A stretch of DNA of 64,000 nucleotides from Bradyrhizobium vignae (GTDB taxonomy: Bacteria > Pseudomonadota > Alphaproteobacteria > Rhizobiales > Xanthobacteraceae), in contig NZ_RDQF01000004.1 of the NCBI RefSeq assembly GCF_004114425.1, positions 186,001 through 250,000 on the forward strand, written 5' to 3'. Numbering within the stretch: position 1 is the first letter of the stretch; each line of letters opens with the position of its first letter. Below the pieces are notes generated by a model. The model was not told the origin of the DNA and did not search any database. It saw only the letters and a program-made list of their open reading frames with translations. The translations under genes were made by a program, and so were the position numbers. Below, piece after piece: positions 25,145 through 34,806 of the stretch.

Positions 25145-25153
25145 GGCCGCGCC

Positions 25154-25861
25154 TTACCGGCTCGCGGCTTGAGGATCGTTCTCGATCAGATATCGCAGCA
25201 GCAGGACGCCGCCGCCGAGCTCGCGCGTGCTCTCCAGCGTCATCGCCGTGATCGGCGCGCGCCGCTCGCTGTCCGCCTCGGTCGAATCGAACACGAAGGG
25301 GGCGCCTTTCGCGCCGTCGATCGCGGGGCTGAGGATCAGATTGAATTCGTCGATGAGGCCGGCGCGCAGGAACGCGCCGTTGGCGACGCCGCCGCCCTCG
25401 ACCAGCAGACGCTTCACGCCGAGTTCATGGCTGAGAATGTCCAGCGTCAGGGCCAGGTCGATCTCGGATTTACCGGCAAAGATGTAGGACACGCCCTCGC
25501 CGCGGAGGCCAGCGAGATGCGAATCCGGAACGTTCTCGGTCAGCACGACGACGATCGGATCGCCGCCGATGTCCGCACGCCCCCAGCCGATCTTGCCTTG
25601 GGCATCGAGCACGACCCCATAGATTTTCGCATCGCGCTGCGCAAACCAGTTCTCGCGTGGAAATTTCGCGTTCGTCGCGGGATAAGGCTTGCCCTTGGCG
25701 AACTCCGACCCGGTGACGCGGCCGATCACCCAGGCATCGCCGCCGAGCTCGTCGTGGATTTTTTCGAACCAATCCGTGCCTGCGCCCTTCGGACGCCAGC
25801 GGCTGGGATGTGTGCGGCCGTCGAGGCTCGAGTGCATCAGACAGATGACATACGGCTTCAT
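25154..25861 (-). CDS. RibD C-terminal-domain reductase (dihydrofolate-reductase-like)
   Basis: 235 residues. ATG 25861 has GGAGG nine bases upstream. MKPYVICLMHSSLDGRTHPS is the usual start of stand-alone RibD_C/DHFR-like proteins; LLVEGGGVANGAFLRAGLID and EFNLILSPAIDGAKG are the conserved NADPH-fold and C-terminal motifs. In riboflavin synthesis RibD_C reduces a pyrimidine ribose; lone copies such as this are of unknown substrate. It sits in a minus-strand row: FABP-like gene (19-base gap upstream), this gene, amine oxidase (9-base gap downstream). Confidence 0.85.
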   Translation of the reverse strand: MKPYVICLMHSSLDGRTHPSRWRPKGAGTDWFEKIHDELGGDAWVIGRVTGSEFAKGKPYPATNAKFPRENWFAQRDAKIYGVVLDAQGKIGWGRADIGGDPIVVVLTENVPDSHLAGLRGEGVSYIFAGKSEIDLALTLDILSHELGVKRLLVEGGGVANGAFLRAGLIDEFNLILSPAIDGAKGAPFVFDSTEADSERRAPITAMTLESTRELGGGVLLLRYLIENDPQAASR

Positions 25862-25880
25862 GCAATCCTCCGAGTAGCGC

Positions 25881-26555
25881 TCAGGCCGCCGATCCATCGC
25901 CGCCTGCATTCTCCTTGGCGCGCGCGTTCACGATCAACGCCAGCGGATTGAGCTTTGGCGGCGCGACGAGCTGGAGCGTGTTGGTGTCGCGATGATTGAA
26001 CGGCGCGCCGCGCACGAACAACTCGGTCTGGATCAGATAGGTCCAGCTGCCATCGTCGTTGAAGGTGATGTCGCAGCGGTAAGCATCGGTGCGGAAGGCC
26101 TGTTCCAGAAAATCGGTCGAGCAGATCCCGTAAGCGGTGTCGCCGCGCTTGGCCGTGACCGAGATTGTCCTGTCATCGGGCCCGGCCTTGCCCGAGGCCA
26201 GCAGCACCTGTCCGCGCGGGATCGCCAGCGTCTGCATGACCAGACCGGTCGCCGGCTCCCACAGCCAGTAGCCGACCTGGTCGTGGAACGTGATGTCTTC
26301 CTCGGGTGTGTTGATGTGGATGTGATAGCGCAGCCCGTACAACAGCTGCGGCCCGTTGGCCTGCGGATCGATCGGATCCATTCGGATGCGCTCGATGAAC
26401 GTCCGCCGCTCGGGCCCTTCCGCCTTCGGATTGATGTCGATGCCCTTGTCGGCCTGCCAGGTGCCGGCAAGACGGCGGAGCGGGCCGAGATTGGCAAGTC
26501 CGTCGGGCGAGACGTCCTCGGGCTCGGTGAAGATATCGGCGGGAATGGGGAGCAT
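25881..26555 (-). CDS. FABP/nitrobindin-like heme-binding beta-barrel protein
   Basis: 224 residues. The sequence NLGPLRRLAGTWQADKGIDI, then RTFIERIRMDPID, GLRYHIHI and FHDQVGYWLWEPATG follows the DUF1794/nitrobindin-like pattern of small ten-stranded beta-barrels that bind heme or lipids. The conserved proximal-type His could be the one in RDTNTL-adjacent FNHRDTNT, but I cannot prove heme binding. It is first in a tight minus-strand row with a RibD_C reductase and an amine oxidase; a link to redox or NO chemistry is inference. Confidence 0.8.
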   Translation of the reverse strand: MLPIPADIFTEPEDVSPDGLANLGPLRRLAGTWQADKGIDINPKAEGPERRTFIERIRMDPIDPQANGPQLLYGLRYHIHINTPEEDITFHDQVGYWLWEPATGLVMQTLAIPRGQVLLASGKAGPDDRTISVTAKRGDTAYGICSTDFLEQAFRTDAYRCDITFNDDGSWTYLIQTELFVRGAPFNHRDTNTLQLVAPPKLNPLALIVNARAKENAGGDGSAA

Positions 26556-26739
26556 AGAGGCCTCGCGGGGTTGTCGGGGCCACCAATATCACAGGCAGGC
26601 GCGGCGTGAATTCAACTCATGCCGCCGACAGGCATTCGAGCCATGCGATGATGCTCGTTGCATTCGGCCCCGTCCTCGAAGCGACAGCCTGCAGGCTGCC
26701 GCCGTTGCTGACGTTGCCGGTGTAAGCCGCAAGCCACTC

Positions 26740-27000
26740 TCAAGCCGCCTCCGACGTTGATCTCGCACGCTGCTCGAGCATGCCGATCGTCGCGACCAGA
26801 TTATCGCGTCGGGCGCGAAGGTTGAGCGCAAGAAGCGGGTAAGTCGGCTGGTGCACGTCGAACACCCCGGCGCGAGCTTCTTCCTCGAGAATATCGGTGT
26901 TAATCAGTCGAACGCGCCACCACAAATCCGCGATCAACGCGTCGAGCCGGAGTTCATCAGCAGCACCAGAACGGGACACTTCCTGCATCGCTTGCCTCAA
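26740..27000 (-). CDS. Small helical protein, unknown
   Basis: 86 residues, MRQAMQEVSRSGAADELRLD and onward, no signal or membrane segment, predicted mostly helical with an amphipathic pattern (LIADLWWRVRLINTDILEEE, LRARRDNLVATIGMLEQRAR). No family recognised. Codon usage is GC3-rich like neighbours. The 280 bases to the GGDEF-EAL gene hold no gene I can support. Confidence 0.5.
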   Translation of the reverse strand: MRQAMQEVSRSGAADELRLDALIADLWWRVRLINTDILEEEARAGVFDVHQPTYPLLALNLRARRDNLVATIGMLEQRARSTSEAA

Positions 27001-27280
27001 CCTGAAACGGCCTCTTCGCCGAGGCCTGGCTTGGGCCCTGCTTGAGCAAGCACAGTGCCAGGAAATGTCGGGCCGCGATCTGGCTTGGGAATTAGCTCCG
27101 CGCGGCGCTGCTTCGGCTCTCGTCGGAGGCCGAACGTGTCAGTGGGCCGACCAAGCCTTATCGTCTAAGGCATTCATAATCCGAGGCAATTTATACGAAG
27201 GAAGATCACCTGCTCAGCTTCTGCTCTTGGATGCAAGGGCTGCAGTGGCGCCATGATGACAAACGCCGAAGGCATTCGGC

Positions 27281-29974
27281 TCACGCCGCCCGACCTTTGC
27301 GGCGCCCCGTGCGGTCTTGCCAGGAGAGGCCGGCGAGCGGCACGGGCTTGCTGAAGTGAAATCCCTGGCCGAGCGGGATGCCGAGTGATTGGAGCCTTCT
27401 GACCTGTTCAGAGGACTCGACCCCCTCGGCGACGATCGACAGCTTCAACGTCTTCGCGAGCTGCACGATGGACTTCAGCACGGCGACGGTCTCGCTTCGA
27501 TCGATCCGGTCGATGAATGACTTGTCGATCTTGACCTTGTCGAACGGAAACGCCGTCAGGTAGGACAATGACGAGTAACCGACACCGAAATCATCGAGGG
27601 CAATGGAGACGCCGAGCGCCTTGAGGCGCTGAAGCGTCTTGAGGTTCTCCTCTGTGTCGGCGAGAAATACGCTCTCGGTGATCTCGAGCTCGAGCCGGGT
27701 TTGCGGAAGGCCACTCTCCACCAACGCAAACGTCACGGCGTCGACGAGATTGGTGCCGGCAAATTGCAGGGCAGAGAGGTTGACGGCGACCTTGACGTCG
27801 GCCGGCATGCTGGTCGCATCGCGACAGGCTCTGGCGAGCACCTGATTGCCGAGCTCGACGATCAGTCCCCCCGCCTCCGCAACGGCGATGAACTCTGCCG
27901 GAGGAATGTAGCCCCTGCTGCGGTGATGCCAGCGCGCCAGGGCCTCGACCGATTTTACCCGACCGGTGCCCAGCTCGATCACGGGCTGATAAAACACCTC
28001 GATCTCCTCACGCCAGATCGCTTCGCGCAGCTCGATCTCGAGCACGTTGCGCTGCTCCGCTTCGGCCTTGAGCTCCGCTGAATAGACGTGGAAGCAGCTT
28101 CGGCCGGCATTCTTCGACCTGTAGAGCGCAAGATCGGCGTTGCGAAGGATCTCGTCGACCCGCGTGCCGTGCTCGGGCACGAGTGCAAGGCCAATGCTAC
28201 AGCCGATCACGACCGGATGGCCATCGATATGATAGGGCTCGGCAATGGCCTGGACCAGCCGCGCCGCCAGACTTGCAGCGCCGCCGCGCATCGCGGCCCG
28301 GCCCGGCGCCACGATCACGGCAAACTCGTCGCCGCCGATCCGGGCCGCCATGTCGATGTCACGGATCTGCGCCTTGATCCGGACGGCGACCTGCTTCAGG
28401 AGCGCGTCGCCGCATTGATGGCCGAGCGCATCATTGACGGACTTGAACTTGTCGAGATCCAGCAGGAGTACTGCAAACGTAGGCTCCAGCGGGCGCGAGC
28501 CGGCCAGCGCCTCGTCAATACGCTCCTTGAACAGATTGCGATTGGCAAGGCCGGTCAGGCTGTCGTAGTGCGCGAGCTTCTCGATCCGGTCCTCGGACGC
28601 CTTGCGCTCGGTGATGTCCTCGTGGGTGGCGACCCAGCCACCGCTCTCGCGCCGGCCGTAGGAGATGTAGACGACCCGTCCATCCGGAAACTGGACGGTG
28701 TTGGACGTGTGCTCCGATTGAGCGAGCCGATTCTTCAGATCGACGAGATAAGCCCCGACGTCGAGCACGGCGGTCTGTTTCGCGAATACATCCCGGAAAT
28801 CCATGCCGATCCGGATCTCCTCAGGCACCAGCCCATAGAGTTCGAGCCATTGCCGGTTGAACGCGATCAGGCGGTCACGGCCGTCGAACATGCTCAAGCC
28901 CTGCGGAAGGTTTCGGAGCGCATCCTCGAACTTGCCGGCAAAATCGCGCAGCTCACGGTGGGCACGATCCAGCGCCTGTTGCCGCCGCCAATGGAATGCC
29001 GCGGCGGCCACGATGATGAACGTGAGCAGCAACGTGCCGCCGAGATAGACCTTCTGTCTGAAGGCGGCGCGGGAATAGATCTCCTGCTCCGAAATGCCGA
29101 CCGTGAGGATGAGCGGAAACGCGAGCGACCTGCGCGCGGTGATCAGCCGGTCACTGCGGTTCGGCCGGTTCTCGTTCCAATATTGTGCATAGAAGCCGTC
29201 TCCCAGCTCACCCTCGACGCGGTTCGGCGCGCGTTGTCCCAGCACGGAGCCCTGGTCCACGCCGCGCGCGGCGAGCACGACATGGTTCGCATTCCTGAGC
29301 ACCAGCGTTCCTCCGGCTCCCAGCTTTGCCGTTTCGTAGAACTTGCCGATGAGGTCCACGCTGATCGAGCCGACGACTACGCCGGCCGGATTCCGGGCAA
29401 GGTCGAACACCTTTCTCGCGAGCTGGATGGTCCACTGGCGCGACACCCGCCCCACCACCGGCTTCGCCACGTAGAGGCTATCATCGGCTTGCGCCATGGC
29501 CTCGATGAAGTGCTCGCGATCGCCGAGATAGAGCGGCGGGCCGGAATAGCCCGCCGTGGTATCGAGCAAGTAGCCGTCCGGTCCGATCAGCGAGAACTGA
29601 ACCACGTCGCCACTCGCAATGCGGGTCTTGTCGGACCAGAACTTCAGGCTGAAGGTCAGCGGGTCCTGGGCGTAAAGTGCGCGCACCACCAGCAACGACT
29701 GATCGACCTGTTCGAAAATACGTTCGGTGTTTTCCTCGAACAATTCGGCGACGCTATCGCCGTGCGACCGCGCCTGCTCGACCGCGTCCGCCCGCTCCGA
29801 TGACGTGATCGCGAAGTAGCCGATCCAGACCAGGGGCAGGAAGAACAATGCGATCTGCAGTGGCGCATTGCGCAGAACCGTCAGCGCCGCCCTGCGGAGT
29901 GATCTCGGGCGCATGATCATGCCCGCTCGCGCCAGCCACAGCGGCCGAACAGTGCTGATCGCCGAAAACAGCAT
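27281..29974 (-). CDS. Membrane GGDEF-EAL protein with Cache and PAS sensors
   Basis: About 897 residues; ATG 29974 is chosen because GGAGAGAGG lies just upstream. Order: transmembrane helix (NAPLQIALFFLPLVWIGYFA), periplasmic PDC/Cache-like domain (to about residue 300), second helix near 305-327 (GGTLLLTFIIVAAAAF), PAS near 345-460, GGDEF near 475-640 and EAL near 650-890. The cyclase site GGDEF is intact (residue ~548) and is preceded by an RDID inhibitory I-site five residues upstream; the phosphodiesterase signature EALARW and the DDFGVGYSS motif are also intact. It should make and/or degrade c-di-GMP in response to an extracytoplasmic signal. Confidence 0.93.
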   Translation of the reverse strand: MLFSAISTVRPLWLARAGMIMRPRSLRRAALTVLRNAPLQIALFFLPLVWIGYFAITSSERADAVEQARSHGDSVAELFEENTERIFEQVDQSLLVVRALYAQDPLTFSLKFWSDKTRIASGDVVQFSLIGPDGYLLDTTAGYSGPPLYLGDREHFIEAMAQADDSLYVAKPVVGRVSRQWTIQLARKVFDLARNPAGVVVGSISVDLIGKFYETAKLGAGGTLVLRNANHVVLAARGVDQGSVLGQRAPNRVEGELGDGFYAQYWNENRPNRSDRLITARRSLAFPLILTVGISEQEIYSRAAFRQKVYLGGTLLLTFIIVAAAAFHWRRQQALDRAHRELRDFAGKFEDALRNLPQGLSMFDGRDRLIAFNRQWLELYGLVPEEIRIGMDFRDVFAKQTAVLDVGAYLVDLKNRLAQSEHTSNTVQFPDGRVVYISYGRRESGGWVATHEDITERKASEDRIEKLAHYDSLTGLANRNLFKERIDEALAGSRPLEPTFAVLLLDLDKFKSVNDALGHQCGDALLKQVAVRIKAQIRDIDMAARIGGDEFAVIVAPGRAAMRGGAASLAARLVQAIAEPYHIDGHPVVIGCSIGLALVPEHGTRVDEILRNADLALYRSKNAGRSCFHVYSAELKAEAEQRNVLEIELREAIWREEIEVFYQPVIELGTGRVKSVEALARWHHRSRGYIPPAEFIAVAEAGGLIVELGNQVLARACRDATSMPADVKVAVNLSALQFAGTNLVDAVTFALVESGLPQTRLELEITESVFLADTEENLKTLQRLKALGVSIALDDFGVGYSSLSYLTAFPFDKVKIDKSFIDRIDRSETVAVLKSIVQLAKTLKLSIVAEGVESSEQVRRLQSLGIPLGQGFHFSKPVPLAGLSWQDRTGRRKGRAA

Positions 29975-30201
29975 CGCCTCTCTCCGCCTCGATTGCACAG
30001 AGACGGCCACGGCCGAAAGCGGGACGCGGGCCTGTCCATGGCCCGAATCTAGTCAGGACAGCCTTAAGTTTCGGTTGGAACAAAGCTTAGCTTTTGGCTT
30101 GCGAGGTCCGTATGACCACGGGGGCATGGCGGCTTTGAGCAGCATGGCGGTGTCCAGGTATTGACAGTGATGGTGTCCTACCACACCCGCGCGGGGGCTT
30201 C

Positions 30202-30981
30202 TCACATCGCGCGTGCAAGCATGATCGCACCGGACAGGATGAGGGCCCCGCCTGCCGCATGGCTCAGTCTTCGGCCAAACGGCAGCAGCTTCTCACCGGC
30301 GACATAGAGCGCGATGGCGATGATCCAGACAGGATTCATCACGCCACCGACGAACAACAGGACCATCAATGACCAGCAGCAGCCGACGCAGTAGCTGCCA
30401 TGGCGAAGTCCCATGCGGAATGCCCCGCGCGTTCCAGGTTGCCAGTGTCGGCTGAGAAATAGCAGTGGGCTGTCGCAGTAGCGCAAGCAGGCATGCTTGA
30501 GCGGCGTGAACTGGTAGAGCCCAGCGGCAACCACAATGAGGCCGCCGAGGATGGCGCTGGTGCTTGCCATCGCCATCGACAGCAACCCGAAGCGCTCGAG
30601 CGCCCATTGCGTCAGCACCGCGAAGACGCTGAATCCCGCCCATGTCGCGAGATAGCCCGCGAGAAAGATCCAGGCATCGATTGCGGCGCGGGATGCAGTC
30701 TCCTGCTTGCGCTTGACGCTCGCATACAAGAGCACGGTGGGCGCCGCGCTCGGCGCCATCATCGCGACCATCATCACCCACCACATCACGAACAGCAGCA
30801 CTGCATAGTCCGGCGTCCATGGCATCGGCGCCATGTCCGGCATGTCGGCCATCATCTCGGTGTCCATGCCGGCGCCTGCAGCGAGGTAGGCCCAGGCGAG
30901 CGCCACCACTGCGGCGGTCCCGATCGCGACGATCAGCCGGTCGCGGTGGAGCAGCTGTTCCAACATCGGGCGCCCCTGCAT
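30202..30981 (-). CDS. DUF2182 membrane protein
   Basis: 259 residues with about six helices. The Met/Trp-rich segment VMWWVMMVAMMAPSAAPTVL and the conserved block YQFTPLKHACLRYCDSPL, then FRMGLRHGSYCVGCCWSLM with several membrane-adjacent Cys/His, define DUF2182, a predicted metal-binding integral membrane family. It follows a DUF1326 gene on the same strand (63-base gap), a pairing seen repeatedly in Proteobacteria and Actinobacteria. Function unknown; metal handling is inference from the Cys/His/Met pattern. ATG 30966 is an alternative start. Confidence 0.87.
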   Translation of the reverse strand: MQGRPMLEQLLHRDRLIVAIGTAAVVALAWAYLAAGAGMDTEMMADMPDMAPMPWTPDYAVLLFVMWWVMMVAMMAPSAAPTVLLYASVKRKQETASRAAIDAWIFLAGYLATWAGFSVFAVLTQWALERFGLLSMAMASTSAILGGLIVVAAGLYQFTPLKHACLRYCDSPLLFLSRHWQPGTRGAFRMGLRHGSYCVGCCWSLMVLLFVGGVMNPVWIIAIALYVAGEKLLPFGRRLSHAAGGALILSGAIMLARAM

Positions 30982-31044
30982 CGAGTTGTCCAGGATGGCG
31001 ATGAGGAGCTGACACCGGGATGTCGTCTCGGTGTCAGCGCCGCA

Positions 31045-31677
31045 TCACGCCGCAACGCCCTCGGGCGTCTGCACGACATTGGCGAGCGAGCTGTGCGTAC
31101 CCCGGGTCTCGAACGAGATCGCGCCGGTCGAGCGGATATTGGCGGACGCGACCTCGGCAGCCCGGTGCTCGAAGCCCTCGGGCATGACCACCTGAACGCG
31201 ATGGGGAGCGCCGGTCACGGGATTCTTGATCGGCTCCACCTCGGTCTCGAGCACATCGCCGGCGACGAGTTTTGCGATACGGCCATTCTTGTCGAAGGAA
31301 AATTCGAACGGCGCGAAAACCGGGTCGCGAATGGTCGTCACGATCAGGCTGAAGATGTGGAACAGCGTGCCCTCGGCCGAATGCTTGCCCGACAGAATGT
31401 TGAACAGGGCCTGTCGCTGCTCCGGCGTGGCACGCTGGTCGACGATGGGCTGCATCGTGCCGTTGCCTTGATGCAGTGCGCCGGGGAAATCCACCACGAC
31501 GGCAAAACAAATGCCGTCGAGCTTGACGCCCTCAAAATGCCCCCTCGTGATCCGCATGCCGACCATGCCTTTGCAATAGCCGTGGGTCGGTAGAGCGTTG
31601 AAATCGCAAGGGCAGCCAAACGCGCAATTGCAATTCTTCATCCATTCGCCTTCGAGACGCCAGTCCGATGCAGCCAT
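31045..31677 (-). CDS. DUF1326 protein
   Basis: 210 residues, cytoplasmic. The opening WRLEGEWMKNCNCAFGCPCD contains the CNCxxGCPC cluster that defines DUF1326; with the nearby HGYCKG it offers four or five cysteines for metal binding. Further conserved text: GHFEGVKLDGICFAVVVDFP and the C-terminal FEHRAAEVASANIRSTG. It is encoded immediately upstream of a DUF2182 membrane protein and likely works with it. Function unknown. Confidence 0.88.
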   Translation of the reverse strand: MAASDWRLEGEWMKNCNCAFGCPCDFNALPTHGYCKGMVGMRITRGHFEGVKLDGICFAVVVDFPGALHQGNGTMQPIVDQRATPEQRQALFNILSGKHSAEGTLFHIFSLIVTTIRDPVFAPFEFSFDKNGRIAKLVAGDVLETEVEPIKNPVTGAPHRVQVVMPEGFEHRAAEVASANIRSTGAISFETRGTHSSLANVVQTPEGVAA

Positions 31678-32172
31678 GGCACATCTCCCAATGTGAGCGG
31701 GGACACAGCAGCCCTTGACGAATTTGTTCAGCGTTCTTGTCGAGGCAACGCAAAAAGGGCGCGAGCGGGATCGAGTCCGATCAGAAAGCCGGCATCGCAG
31801 AAAAGTATGGTGGCGAGCTGCCGTTTACCGTCCCGGCATCATATCAGCGGCAGCCGGGCGCGTATAGCGAACGGCGTTAGTGGCTCAGGCGCAGCCGGAG
31901 ATGTTCGACGTCAGGGACGTGGCGCCCCTTCGGCGCTCGCCCGCCCGATACGCACAGCGCCACTCCCTTCAAACCAAAGCTGCGAACTCCTATCCATTTG
32001 AGACATAAATACAATTCATCCAGGAAACGGGCCATTTTGCCGGGAAAACGCTCTGATTGCGGCATTCGGGGGCAAGGCCTATGCTGAAGCCCGGCAATCA
32101 CGCGGCCGCCCATCGTGCGGCGGGGGCAGCCTCACGGTGGATGGCTCGCACACCCATCCGAAAGGCTACGCC
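31678..32172 (+). other. Gene-free stretch between the DUF1326 and YbaK genes
   Basis: About 495 bases separating divergent genes. I see short spurious frames only, no tRNA, no clear repeat and no EcfG-type site. It has lower GC patches (for example near 31990-32040) and should carry the promoters of both flanking genes. Confidence 0.5.
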
Positions 32173-32643
32173 ATGACCATTGCCCACACATTGCACCGAT
32201 ATCTGGCTGCCGAGAACATCGAGTATGCCGAGATCCCTCACGCCTTCACCATGTCATCCGCGCGCACGGCGCAGGCTTGCCACATCTCGGGCGATCACCT
32301 CGCCAAGGCCGTCGTGCTGCGGCATGACGGGGGCTATATGCTCGCGGTCTTGCCAGCATCGCACCATCTCAACCTGCCGGACTTGAAGGAGAGGCTCGGC
32401 GAAGATCTTGTGATGGCCAACGAGACCGAGATCAACCGGCTGTTCGCGGACTGCGCGCACGGAGCCGTTCCGGCGGTCGGCCGGTGCTACGGGCTCGATC
32501 TCGTCGTCGACGACAGCATCCGCGACCAGCCTCAGGTCTATATCGAGGCCGGCGATCACGAGACGCTGCTTCAGCTCACCCATGCGCAGTTCGCGCGCCT
32601 GACGGCCAACGCACCGCATGGACGCTTCAGTATGCACGACTGA
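32173..32643 (+). CDS. YbaK/EbsC-type aminoacyl-tRNA deacylase
   Basis: 156 residues, cytoplasmic. Members of this family hydrolyse mischarged tRNA in trans. Visible: YAEIPHAFTMSSARTAQACH, then GDHLAKAVVLRHDGGYMLAV with the catalytic-region Lys (LAKAVVL), LPASHHLNLPDLKERL, and AVPAVGRCYGLDLVVDDSI, corresponding to the GxxxPfG loop (here AVPAVG). Start ATG 32173; the in-frame extension to 32137 lacks an RBS. Which mischarged tRNA is edited cannot be told. Confidence 0.85.
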   Translation: MTIAHTLHRYLAAENIEYAEIPHAFTMSSARTAQACHISGDHLAKAVVLRHDGGYMLAVLPASHHLNLPDLKERLGEDLVMANETEINRLFADCAHGAVPAVGRCYGLDLVVDDSIRDQPQVYIEAGDHETLLQLTHAQFARLTANAPHGRFSMHD

Positions 32644-32758
32644 CGCGGCATGACAGTGGGGATGATTCCCGGCACGCCCGTCGCGGCGACGCGTGCGGTC
32701 GCGCCCGGTTCGTTGTATAGTCAAGTCGCGGGGGCTGCGTTCGCAACGGAGGTCCTCC

Positions 32759-33178
32759 ATGAAAGTCAAAGAGGCAATGCACAAGGGCGTCGATTGGGTC
32801 AGCCCCGACACCCCGATCACCGAGATCGCGAAGTTGATGCAAGGCCACGACATCGGCTGCATTCCGATCGGCGAAGACGACCATTTGATCGGGATGGTGA
32901 CCGACCGCGACATCGTCTGCAAAGGGCTTGCGCGCAGGGACTTCAACGCCGCGCGCATGACAGCACGGGACGTGATGACTGAAGGCATCCATTGCTGCCG
33001 GGAGGACGACGATCTGGCGAAAGCCGTGCATCACATGCAGACACTGAAGATCCGCAGGTTGCCTGTGATCAACAAGAGCAAGCGGATGGTCGGCATGATC
33101 AGCCTGGGTGATGTCGGGCAATCCGCCACGGCAGATTTGTTGACCCAGTGCGTCAAGGGCGTATCGGCGCACCATTGA
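32759..33178 (+). CDS. Two-CBS-domain protein
   Basis: 139 residues made of a Bateman pair: CBS1 (SPDTPITEIAKLMQGHDIGC, then MVTDRDIVCKGLA) and CBS2 (REDDDLAKAVHHMQTLKIRR, LPVINKSKRMVGMISLGD). Such pairs bind adenine nucleotides and act as energy or redox sensors. Start ATG 32759 has GGAGGT nearby. It appears monocistronic; the partner it regulates is unknown. Confidence 0.9.
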   Translation: MKVKEAMHKGVDWVSPDTPITEIAKLMQGHDIGCIPIGEDDHLIGMVTDRDIVCKGLARRDFNAARMTARDVMTEGIHCCREDDDLAKAVHHMQTLKIRRLPVINKSKRMVGMISLGDVGQSATADLLTQCVKGVSAHH

Positions 33179-33327
33179 GGCAACATCGGCTCGATCCGGA
33201 CCTTCATCGGATCGGTCGCAGCCCCCCCGCGGCCGCGGAGTTCTCTCGAGCGTGCATTGACTGCACTATAGCTCGGTTCGCCGCACTCTGCGGCCATTTC
33301 CGCTCGGGGCAAGCGGCAGTAACCGGC

Positions 33328-33420
33328 TGGAGCGTTTCCCAACGAAGTGGACACCGGCTTCGCGTAAAACGCGTCAAAACAAGAATCTGGAGCCCCGTTC
33401 CGATGCAATCGGAGCGGAAG
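33328..33420. repeat. Dispersed rhizobial intergenic element (gaagtggacaccgg type)
   Basis: GGAGCGTTTCCCAACGAAGT followed by GGACACCGGCTTCGCG and AAAACGCGTCAAAACAAG, a block I recognise as dispersed in Bradyrhizobium and Rhodopseudomonas chromosomes, ending with the small hairpin CCGTTCCGATGCAATCGGAGCGG-like arms. It lies just upstream of tRNA-Phe. Confidence 0.6.
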
Positions 33421-33453
33421 CGGCCCTCGTCAAACCCGAACGCTGAGGCGGGA

Positions 33454-33529
33454 TGGTGCCCAGGGGCGGAATCGAACCACCGACACTGCGATTTTCAGTC
33501 GCATGCTCTACCAACTGAGCTACCTGGGC
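33454..33529 (-). tRNA. tRNA-Phe (GAA)
   Basis: 76 bases including encoded CCA. Acceptor GCCCAGG pairs with CCTGGGC; the D-arm reads TAGCTCAGTTGGTAGAGCA, the anticodon loop CTGAAAA gives anticodon GAA, and the T-arm contains GGTTCGATTCC. Discriminator A. It ends the hisD-to-yacG block, in the order usual for rhizobia. Confidence 0.97.
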
Positions 33530-33715
33530 GTGCTCCAAGAGAGGGGCCAAAGCCCATCGAGCGGGCGGTTTATAGTGGGCTCGGGGCGGCCTGTCCACCC
33601 GGCTTCGCCAAGAGGCTTCCCCGGGCACGGCCCGGCTGTGCACAAGGAAGGACGGGCTTGCCGCGATTGGCCGGCGGCGGACCGGACATTCACGCAAAGA
33701 ATTGATATCGTTTAT

Positions 33716-33898
33716 TTATTCGACGTCATCCGGATCGTCGTCGCGGCCAGGGATGACATAGGAACCCTTCAGCCAGCGGTTCAGATCGACGTCGCGGCAG
33801 CGCGAGGAGCAGAACGGGCGGGTGGCCTGCGACTGCGGCTTGCCGCAGATCGGGCAGGTCTTGAGCGGGCTTGCGGGTTTTTTGACTTCGTCGTCCAT
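33716..33898 (-). CDS. yacG: DNA gyrase inhibitor YacG
   Basis: A 60-residue zinc protein. Four zinc ligands: CPICGKP and [11 protein letters not shown], followed by the conserved [13 protein letters not shown] tail. In E. coli YacG binds GyrB and inhibits gyrase. The arrangement maf-yacG on the same strand is conserved in Alphaproteobacteria; here 121 bases separate them. Confidence 0.93.
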   Translation of the reverse strand: MDDEVKKPASPLKTCPICGKPQSQATRPFCSSRCRDVDLNRWLKGSYVIPGRDDDPDDVE

Positions 33899-34019
33899 GA
33901 CGTCGGCAGTTTACCTGAGGTGAAGGGGTTTAAGCGCCGGCCGGCAAACGGGTTCCTTCGACGGCAACCCCCGCATTCCGCAGGGGCCCGAAGCGGGCTG
34001 CGCCGGCTTGGCCGCCGAC

Positions 34020-34649
34020 TCACACTGCGGTGGCGTTGAGCCAGCCGAAACGGATCGGAAAACCTTCGCCACCGAGCAGCGTCGCGGTCTCGTAGAGCGG
34101 CAGGCCGACGACGTTGGTGTAGGACCCCACCATCTTGACCACGAAGGAGCCGGCGATGCCTTGCACGGCATAGCCGCCGGCTTTGCCGCGCCATTCGCCG
34201 GAGCCGATATAGGCCTGGATGTCATCCTCCGAGAGTCGCTTGAAGCGCACGCGGGTCTCGACCAGGCGCTGCCGGAAGGCTTCGCGCGGCGTGACGAGGC
34301 AGATCGCGGTGTAGACGCGATGGTTGCGGCCCGACAGCAAGCGCAGGCATTGCGCGGCCTCGTCGACCAGATTGGCCTTGGGCAGGATGCGGCGGCCGAC
34401 CGCCACCACGGTGTCGGCGGCGAGGATGAAGGCGCCACGCAGCTCGTCGTCGAGCTGCACCGATTTGAGTGCTGCATCGGCCTTTGCCCTCGCGAGCCGA
34501 TTGGCGCAGGCGCGCGGCAGCTCACCCCGCCTCGGCGTCTCGTCGACATCGGCTGGCCGGAGCGCGTCCGGCTCGATGCCCGCCTGGTTGAGCAGCGACA
34601 GCCGACGCGGCGAACCGGAGGCAAGTACGAATTTGGGGCGGCCTAGCAT
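34020..34649 (-). CDS. maf: Maf-family nucleoside triphosphate pyrophosphatase
   Basis: 209 residues. The N-terminal [20 protein letters not shown] motif and the [12 protein letters not shown] loop (here [11 protein letters not shown]), then [19 protein letters not shown], are the Maf/Yhde catalytic elements; Maf proteins hydrolyse non-canonical or normal NTPs and are linked to septum formation. Full length. It lies between a LMW phosphatase gene and yacG on the same strand, as in relatives. Confidence 0.93.
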   Translation of the reverse strand: MLGRPKFVLASGSPRRLSLLNQAGIEPDALRPADVDETPRRGELPRACANRLARAKADAALKSVQLDDELRGAFILAADTVVAVGRRILPKANLVDEAAQCLRLLSGRNHRVYTAICLVTPREAFRQRLVETRVRFKRLSEDDIQAYIGSGEWRGKAGGYAVQGIAGSFVVKMVGSYTNVVGLPLYETATLLGGEGFPIRFGWLNATAV

Positions 34650-34806
34650 CAGGTGATTTGGGGGGATGAAGCGGGGTGAATTGCGCGCGGAACCTATCGG
34701 AAGGGGGCCGGTTTCACAACCCGGGAACCAGTGGTTTGGTGATTCGAGGCTGGCCCAGCACGCATGTGCCTACGCTCTGTGACGCGGGTGTTACGGACGC
34801 CGCTTG

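Noticed and set aside
28088..29803. 571-codon plus-strand frame opposite GGDEF-EAL
   Set aside because: Antisense to intact GGDEF and EAL motifs; no start signal or family features.
34650..34806. Expected infA between maf and the phosphatase gene
   Set aside because: Some rhizobia have infA here from memory, but the 157-base gap is too short and shows no infA frame, so no gene is called and the absence is not treated as a finding.
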